Source: Halalkalicoccus tibetensis
GTDB taxonomy: Archaea; Halobacteriota; Halobacteria; Halobacteriales; Halalkalicoccaceae
Reading direction: 5' to 3'
NCBI RefSeq assembly: GCF_037996645.1
Contig: NZ_JBBMXV010000004.1
Coordinates: forward strand, 397,684 to 461,683
Length of the DNA stretch: 64,000 bases
This document shows positions 59,034-64,000 of this stretch, in pieces; the first letter of the stretch is position 1; the number at the start of each line of letters is the position of its first letter. The translations under genes were made by a program, and so were the position numbers. The notes below the pieces were generated by a model, which was not told the DNA's origin, searched no databases, and saw only the letters and a list, made by a program, of their open reading frames with translations.

Positions 59034-59580
59034 GGGTAGTGGTCCGCTCCGGGCTCGGGGACGAACGTGCCCGTCCTCCCTGCCCAATCGGCGTCCGGTC
59101 TGTCGTGCGGTTCCCCGGTTCGACGGCCCTCCCTGCGTGTCACTGTTGATGTCATTACGGAATGTGAGACGGATCGACGACTCGGTTCGACCTTATATCG
59201 AACCGTACACCATCTTATCAGCGATTCAGATATTAATCTACATCCAGAGGGAGGACGCTTTCCCGGTTACTGGTTGTGCTTGCGCTTGCAAAGTCCATCC
59301 CTTTCAACGGGCGTTCGTGAGACCTAGAACGAACACGCCGCGGCGTTCGGAGAGGGATTCTCTACTGGAGCCGTATCGTGCACGCGATCCGCTATCGATC
59401 GGGGAGCGAACGGAATCGACGCACGAACGCCGCCGGTCGGTAGGTCCCGATCGTCATCGGCGACATCGATCGGCCCCGGCCCGACGGACCTGCTACACTA
59501 CTCGTCCGTGCGACCATTCCTTCGGCGTATCGAAGGGTAGGAACGTTTAATCCGGGAACGAGTGTAGGCTCCCGCAACGA
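59034..59580. other. Intergenic region between tctC and the hypothetical gene at 59581
   Basis: 547 nt. It holds a symmetric operator around a TATA box (59183-59205), a further AT-rich part (59205-59240) and a TTTAAT box at 59543-59548 about 33-38 nt upstream of the next gene. I see no RNA gene or repeat. Plus-strand open frames that cross it have non-halophilic composition and are not called. Confidence 0.5.
59183..59205. promoter_or_regulatory. Perfect inverted repeat around a TATA box, probable operator
   Basis: CGGTTCGA (59183-59190) and TCGAACCG (59198-59205) are perfect 8-bp arms. The 7-nt spacer CCTTATA together with the arms makes a TATA-like GATATAAGG on the minus strand. It lies about 150-172 nt upstream of tctC, so the operon mRNA would have a leader of some 130 nt, or the site may serve the opposite strand. 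Confidence 0.55.
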
Positions 59581-60156
59581 ATGCCCGGTATCAGATCGGC
59601 CATCACAGCCATAGCGCGCTTCCTCCCCGACGTCCGTCGCTACCGACCGCGGCCGTACTCCTCCCCGATCTCGGTCGACGACCTCACCGGCGAGTATCTC
59701 CTGCTCGAGATCCCGGACGCGCCGTCGCCGGAGACCGATGCGGCCGTGGCCACGCTGCTGACGGGAACGAACCGCAACGGGCTCGCCACCGGCCTGACCG
59801 ACTGCGAGGGCTACCCGTCGCTGTTCCCGCCGGGGGCGAGCCTCTTCGACGCGGACGGGTCGTCGAGCCGGCTGCAGGACGTCGTCTCCGCCATCGACCG
59901 GGTCACGCACGTGTTCCGCCGGAGCGGGACGGAGGTCGTCGTGATCAACGCCGCACGGATCGAGGAGAACGTCCGTATCGCGGAGCACGACCCGGGCAGG
60001 AGCGGCGAGATCGCGCGCCGGAACGTCGAGGCGCTCGCGGACTGTCTGTCGGCGCTGCCGGCGGAGCACAGCACGTTCGTCGACGGCGACGCGATCCCGG
60101 CCGACGTCCGCGACAGACATCTCGTCAACTTCCAGGAGTCGGTCCTCTACCGGTAG
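59581..60156 (+). CDS. Hypothetical protein, unknown function
   Basis: A 191-residue acidic protein starting MPGIRSAITAIARFLPDVRR. Visible features are a strand-rich segment YLLLEIPDAPSPETDAAVAT, a middle GYPSLFPPGASLFDADGSSS and a helical end (RIEENVRIAEHDPGRSGEIA). No transmembrane segment or metal motif. I do not recognise a family. It is divergent from tctC across a 547-nt gap and stands alone; a TTTAAT box lies upstream. Confidence 0.6.
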   Translation: MPGIRSAITAIARFLPDVRRYRPRPYSSPISVDDLTGEYLLLEIPDAPSPETDAAVATLLTGTNRNGLATGLTDCEGYPSLFPPGASLFDADGSSSRLQDVVSAIDRVTHVFRRSGTEVVVINAARIEENVRIAEHDPGRSGEIARRNVEALADCLSALPAEHSTFVDGDAIPADVRDRHLVNFQESVLYR

Positions 60157-60585
60157 TCCGGGCCGGACCTGATCCGTTCACTACATGTTAATGAAAGGAT
60201 AACTAATACGGCTACCCGCCTACCGTAGGGTATCCCGCTCGCGTGTGTGTCGGGCGGGGTCGATCGGTCGACGCGGCGCTCGGTCCCGATCCGGCGAAGA
60301 CCGCCGGAACGTCGGGTTTTCGTCCGACGAGGACCGACGGGTCGTGCGACGATACTCGCGCGGAATTCGTTTCGACGACCGTCAGGTATCCGTCCGCGCT
60401 CGGGGCGTTTCCCGGCTATTATCACGCGGTGGACGGATACGAATAACTAAGTGAATCCGCATCGGAACTGAAACTGCACCCGGAGGAAACCGACGCTCGG
60501 TACGCGCTCATGGTCACGGCCGTCCGGCGATCCCCCTCCGGTGCCTCTGACAGTTCTTCCGTACCCAACTCCCGTGCCGACGTGC
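60157..60585. other. Intergenic region without a supported gene
   Basis: 429 nt between the hypothetical gene and the convergent CopD-like stop. Plus-strand ORFs in several frames overlap one another at 60243-60454, have Arg-rich composition and no promoter fit, so they are artefacts of high GC. A small palindrome CCTAC-C-GTAGG lies at 60219-60229, with AT-rich DNA just before it (60180-60210). Confidence 0.5.
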
Positions 60586-61713
60586 CTAGCGGGCGGTCCC
60601 GAGCTTGCCGACCTCGTAGCCCAGCGCGAGCGATCCGGTGAGGGCGATCCCCACGGCGCCGAGTTTGAGGAGGTTCGCGAACCCGAGGAGCACGCCCCCG
60701 AAGACGCCGCCGGAGGCCGCCACCGTGGGTCCGAGCAGCTCGTAGGACGGCGTCATCGCCGTCGTGAGCACGACCGAGAGGGCCGTCGCGACGAGCAGGA
60801 TCGCCAGCTCGACCCGAACCGACCGGGTGATCGTCGGGACGGCGTCGGTCGCCACGATCGGATCGGCGATCGTCAACAGCCCCGGCAGAACCGTCCGGTC
60901 GGTCGTCTCGCGGACCGAGCGGTCGATCCGCTCGTGGACGATCAGGCGGTTGAACCCGCCGATCGCGGCCGCGATCAGCACCAGCCCCACCTTCGCCGAG
61001 AGGAGCAGGCCGTACGGCGTCGTCGCGAGCGCGGTGGGCGTCGGGACGTGCCAGGCGGCGATGACGACGCCGGTCGCGAACGCGACGGTGACGCCCGCGA
61101 CGGCGACGACCGAGAACCGCCGAACGACCGCGAGGGCGACTCTCGCCGGCTCGTCGTCGGCATCGAGCGAGCGGGGCAACAGCGTCGGCAGCGCGGCCAA
61201 CACGACGAGGCCGCCCACCCACAGCCCGGCCCCGGTCATGTGCCCGACCTTCACGATCAGTGCTACGGCGGAGCTCTCGATGGCCACGGAGTAGCGCGTC
61301 GCACAGAACGCCACCAGCATTGCGAGCGCGCCGACGGTCGCCGCCGCGAGCCAGTGGTCCCGCGGAACCGAACGGGGGCGGAGATACCGGGTGACGGTCA
61401 GCGCACCGAGCATCGACGCGACGGCGACGAGGCCCGTCCATGCCATCCCTGGCTGGGTCGTGCTCGCCCAGGCGGCGAACGAGCCGGGATCGGTCGGCCG
61501 TACGTCGCCGATCGCGATCGCGGTCGCGGTGAAGGCCGCCCCGATCAGGGCCGTCCCGACGACCGTCAGGACTGTGTCGTTCGCCCGCGTGGTGTCGATA
61601 CCACGGCGCTCGAGGGCGGGGAACACGACGAGCCGAAACGTCGGGGGCACGCCCACGAGGAGCATCAGCGTCGCCACTAACACGCCTCGGAGGGCTGGAT
61701 TCAGCGGATCCAT
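60586..61713 (-). CDS. CopD-family copper resistance membrane protein
   Basis: A 375-residue protein with eight or nine helices. The CopD core is seen in IVKVGHMTGAGLWVGGLVVL, a paired-His/Trp region, followed by RFSVVAVAGVTVAFATGVV and LLSAKVGLVLIAAAIGGFNR, which are the family signatures. The first half (LRGVLVATLMLLVGVPPTF) corresponds to the YebZ/CopD N-terminus. CopD brings copper across the membrane, often with CopC, but no CopC is seen beside it. The start is ATG 61713. Confidence 0.83.
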   Translation of the reverse strand: MDPLNPALRGVLVATLMLLVGVPPTFRLVVFPALERRGIDTTRANDTVLTVVGTALIGAAFTATAIAIGDVRPTDPGSFAAWASTTQPGMAWTGLVAVASMLGALTVTRYLRPRSVPRDHWLAAATVGALAMLVAFCATRYSVAIESSAVALIVKVGHMTGAGLWVGGLVVLAALPTLLPRSLDADDEPARVALAVVRRFSVVAVAGVTVAFATGVVIAAWHVPTPTALATTPYGLLLSAKVGLVLIAAAIGGFNRLIVHERIDRSVRETTDRTVLPGLLTIADPIVATDAVPTITRSVRVELAILLVATALSVVLTTAMTPSYELLGPTVAASGGVFGGVLLGFANLLKLGAVGIALTGSLALGYEVGKLGTAR

Positions 61714-62209
61714 CGTCAGTTCCCGTCGTGCCTCCACCCGGTCGTCGCCAAGCGAGGAGTGCCCACGACGAGGTCCGTTCGTCCCGATCGTCTAGCGATC
61801 CACACTCCCGCCGGGCGCCCCGTCGATGCCCGTCGCGGCGAGCGGCGGGGGCCACTGCCCGTCCCTACCGGGAGTCGGTCGGTCATCCACATCGGTACTG
61901 CGCTCATGGTCAGCTTAGTCGCGGCCGAGAACGGTATTAACCGTTGTGATGGCTTTTTTCGGCCGATAACGTTGTTCAAATCCGACCACTGTCAGTACTT
62001 CGAAAGTTATGCTCTATAGATGGTTCCGTTCGGGATCGTGGGATCGTTGGGGCGGTTTCTGGAACCTCCCGACAGTGCCGGTCAGTTATCAGCCATGTAT
62101 TCAAATATCGACATATAGATCGCGGGGAAGGGGTCGTTCGGTAAAGAGGTGGTCGATCGAAACGAACACTGGATCTCCGGCGGATCGGCAGCGCCCGCTC
62201 GGGTCCGCC
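61714..62209. other. Intergenic region between copD and the SprT-like gene
   Basis: 496 nt. Only the 16-bp palindrome at 61930-61945 stands out, with AT-rich blocks near 61935-61980 and 62090-62120 that could hold promoters. The short open frames crossing it are Arg-rich and unsupported. The part next to copD (61714-61900) is GC-rich without a clear signal. Confidence 0.5.
61930..61945. promoter_or_regulatory. 16-bp perfect palindromic site
   Basis: AACGGT-ATTA-ACCGTT: perfect 6-bp arms around ATTA, whose minus strand reads as a TTAAT-type box. It lies 217 nt upstream of the copD start. It may be the operator of a metal-responsive or other regulator. Confidence 0.45.
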
Positions 62210-62776
62210 TCAGTTCCCGGGCCGAACGGCGATCGGCCCGCCACAGCGCCCACAGGAGTAGCGTTCGGGCCGTTCGACGACTTTCGACCGACGGTAGCGC
62301 GGGTTGCGGTCCCCACAGTCCTCACAGACGATCCAGTAGCGCGGTTCGGCGTACCGTTCGCAGTGGCGATCCGTATCGAGGGGGTCGAGCCACTGGCGGA
62401 AGGTCGGGCCGTGATCGGCCGTGCCGCGCTCGTAGTACTGCCAGGCGTGGATCAGCTCGTGGCGCACGGTCCGGGCGAACTCCTCCCAGCCGTAGGCCTC
62501 GTAGGCGTCCCACGAGAGGCGGATCGTCACCTGCTCGGCGTCGCGGTCGTAGACCGCGATCCCCGCCGAGCGCTTCATGCGCGTCGAGACCTCCCACTCG
62601 ATCTCCTCGACGGGCACCAGTGGGAAGTGCTCGGCGCCGACCGCCGCCGCGTGGGCGGCCGCGCGCTCGCGGAGCGCGCCCTTCGTCCGTGGGTGGTGTG
62701 TCCCGTCGTCGATCGTATCGCCCCTCCGAGCTACCGCCGGCTCGTCGGTGGACACGGGCCTCGTCTCGTCGCTCAA
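62210..62776 (-). CDS. SprT-like zinc protein
   Basis: A 188-residue protein. The metalloprotease motif HELIHAWQY has His106, Glu107 and His110, with a third ligand probably His122 in DHGPTFRQWL. A zinc ribbon follows at the C-terminus: Cys151 and Cys154 (CEDC), Cys175 and Cys178 (CGRC). This is the SprT/Spartan catalytic module, known in eukaryotes for cleaving DNA-protein crosslinks; the archaeal role is not known. The TTG at 62774-62776 starts LSDETRPVST, a typical halophile N-terminus; GTG 62755 is possible. Confidence 0.85.
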   Translation of the reverse strand: MSDETRPVSTDEPAVARRGDTIDDGTHHPRTKGALRERAAAHAAAVGAEHFPLVPVEEIEWEVSTRMKRSAGIAVYDRDAEQVTIRLSWDAYEAYGWEEFARTVRHELIHAWQYYERGTADHGPTFRQWLDPLDTDRHCERYAEPRYWIVCEDCGDRNPRYRRSKVVERPERYSCGRCGGPIAVRPGN

Positions 62777-63006
62777 GCCTGTCCCCCCGTTGGGAACGAA
62801 CGCCCGAATACCTTTCTCGATGCGGTCGGCGGCCGCACCGTCGCGCCGTCGCCATCCCGATGTGGTCGGCGAATCCAGTATCCATCCAGTATATGGGAAT
62901 TTATTACCAGAAGATGGATTCTCATACCGAACAGAAGGACATACTAGGTATTATATCAGTATAAACGGAACACCTATGTAGCGTTAATTGATAACACAGT
63001 TCATCC

Positions 63007-63486
63007 ATGATAGAGACGATGGTCGAAACGGTCGTGTCGGAGGACGCGCGGACCGTCGAGCCCGAAACGCCGGTCACGGAGGCCGCACAGCGGCTCCGCG
63101 ACCCGACGGTTCCGGCGTTGGTCGTCCTCGGCGGGGACCGGGCCGTGATCGGGATCGTGACCGAGTCCGACTTCGTCGTCCACGTCGCCGAGGAGGAGGG
63201 GGCCGCCACGGTGGGGGAGATCATGTCGACGCCGGTCGTCACCGTCCCGCCGGGCACGCCGATCGGCTTCGCGGCCGACCGGATGAACGAGGCCGGCGTC
63301 AGACACCTCCCCGTCGTCGAGGACGGGGCGTACGCCGGGCTCGTCTCGCTGGGCTCGCTCACGCCGTTCCTCTCGCGGACCCGCTTCGACATCACCTGGA
63401 AGGGTACCCCCGACCGAGCCGGGAGCGCCGAGGACTCCGAGCCCGTAGTCCCCGAGCGAAAGCTCGACCGGGCGGTGAACGGCTGA
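63007..63486 (+). CDS. Two-CBS-domain protein
   Basis: A 159-residue protein of two CBS motifs, which bind adenosyl nucleotides. Motif 1: MVETVVSEDARTVEPETPVT with IGIVTESDFV. Motif 2: IMSTPVVTVPPGTPIGFAAD with RHLPVVEDGAYAGLVSLGSL. After residue 120 there is a tail of about 40 residues (FDITWKGTPDRAGSAEDSEP). It is probably a sensor or adaptor of energy state. It stands 125 nt before the UspA gene on the same strand. Confidence 0.88.
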   Translation: MIETMVETVVSEDARTVEPETPVTEAAQRLRDPTVPALVVLGGDRAVIGIVTESDFVVHVAEEEGAATVGEIMSTPVVTVPPGTPIGFAADRMNEAGVRHLPVVEDGAYAGLVSLGSLTPFLSRTRFDITWKGTPDRAGSAEDSEPVVPERKLDRAVNG

Positions 63487-63611
63487 CGGGATCGGGCTCC
63501 GTCGCCTGTCCCGACTGACCCTCTCAGTAGGTTGAAGTCCGTAGCCGTATCCCGATCGGCGGGGATGCGCTCGATCGTTCACATATATGCCCGTGTGCTG
63601 TACTGTCACGC

Positions 63612-64000
63612 ATGAGCGCCCTGATCGCGATCGACGGGTCGGACCCGGCACGGAAAGCCCTGGAGCACGCGTTCAGCGAGCACTCGGACGAGGAGCTGAC
63701 CGTCCTGCACGTCCTCAGCCCGACGGAGTCGGCGTCCATCGGCGAAGCGCGTATGTATGTCGACCGGGACGAGGTGATGGAGAACCAGCGCGAGCGCGCC
63801 GAAGAGCTGTTCGAGGAGGCCGAAGAGCTCGCGGCGACGCGCGGCGCGACGATCGAGACCGAAACGACCGTCGGGCGCCCCGACCGCGCGATCGTCGACT
63901 ACGCCCGGGACCACGACGTCGACCACGTGATCCTCGGGAGCCACGGCCGATCGGGCGTCTCGCGCGTGTTGCTCGGCAGCGTTCGAAAATCCACTGGATT
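63612..64000 (+). CDS. Universal stress protein UspA family, truncated by window edge
   Basis: The first 129 codons of a Usp protein starting MSALIAIDGSDPARKALEHA. The ATP-binding loop ILGSHGRSGVSRVLLGSV is of the complete G-x2-G-x(n)-G-S type, unlike the Usp at 45.7 kb, so this one probably binds ATP. The stop lies just beyond the window. It may be co-expressed with the CBS gene upstream, a common pairing of nucleotide sensors. Confidence 0.9.
   Translation, partial: MSALIAIDGSDPARKALEHAFSEHSDEELTVLHVLSPTESASIGEARMYVDRDEVMENQRERAEELFEEAEELAATRGATIETETTVGRPDRAIVDYARDHDVDHVILGSHGRSGVSRVLLGSVRKSTG

Noticed and set aside
58909-59550. Plus-strand ORF across the tctC promoter region
   Set aside because: It runs antisense over the tctC signal region and through an AT-rich promoter with no halophile codon pattern.
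60243-60454. Three overlapping plus-strand ORFs of about 67 codons
   Set aside because: They lie in all three frames over the same DNA, are Arg-rich, and lack promoter or family support.

Overview
The window is chromosomal DNA from a haloarchaeon (order Halobacteriales sensu lato; genus not determinable from this piece). The signs are high GC, very acidic proteins rich in Asp and Glu, Tat-type lipoprotein signals (RR followed by an AGC lipobox), TATA boxes about 25-30 nt upstream of start codons with almost no leader, and haloarchaea-specific families: RdfA, the PhaRPEC cluster, the split fructose PTS, and an NAD-binding/DHH phosphoesterase.

Layout. 0-6.5 kb: sugar-acid and miscellaneous metabolism (sugar epimerase cut by the left edge, VOC protein, DgoD-type galactonate dehydratase, shape factor RdfA, transposase-derived HTH ORF, 3-hydroxyacyl-CoA dehydrogenase, zinc alcohol dehydrogenase, 2Fe-2S ferredoxin). 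6.5-10.9 kb: an Fe3+ ABC importer with three copies of an iron-type (DtxR/Idr-like) operator, TTTAGG-N4-CCTAAA. 11-17.8 kb: polyhydroxyalkanoate synthesis (phaR, phaP, phaE, phaC, an SDR ketoreductase and, after three unrelated genes, a two-subunit beta-ketothiolase). 18-25.1 kb: mixed housekeeping and accessory genes, including an iron-operator-controlled 54-aa protein and dpsA. 25.2-29.3 kb: a zinc-uptake locus in which a His-rich lipoprotein and the ZnuA binding protein share the same extra domain. 29.3-37.3 kb: membrane proteins, PRC-barrel protein, NAD-binding/DHH phosphoesterase, tRNA-Lys(UUU) followed by an array of copies of its own 3' end, serine hydrolase, pilin-like protein, AzlCD. 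37.3-45.3 kb: one transcription direction carrying glpR-pfkB and then a fructose PTS run directly into dhaKLM, so that one enzyme I/HPr pair probably serves both. 45.4-52.7 kb: decayed formamidase, UspA, small regulators, and a purine salvage or catabolism group (MobA-like transferase, amidohydrolase, AzgA permease). 53.2-59 kb: a TctCBA transporter with a CoA-acylating aldehyde dehydrogenase and a class III CoA-transferase, a candidate organic acid or sulfonate pathway. 59.5-64 kb: hypothetical protein, CopD-like protein, SprT-like zinc protein, CBS protein and a UspA cut by the right edge.

The most promising undescribed features are (1) the HGDHWHG domain shared by ZnuA and its upstream lipoprotein, (2) the four perfect 22-bp copies of the tRNA-Lys 3' end embedded in diverged repeat units, (3) a helix-hairpin-helix tail on PHA synthase, and (4) several palindromic operators with no assigned regulator. 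No CRISPR array, rRNA, prophage or complete insertion sequence was seen. Family names with DUF numbers are from memory and were not searched.
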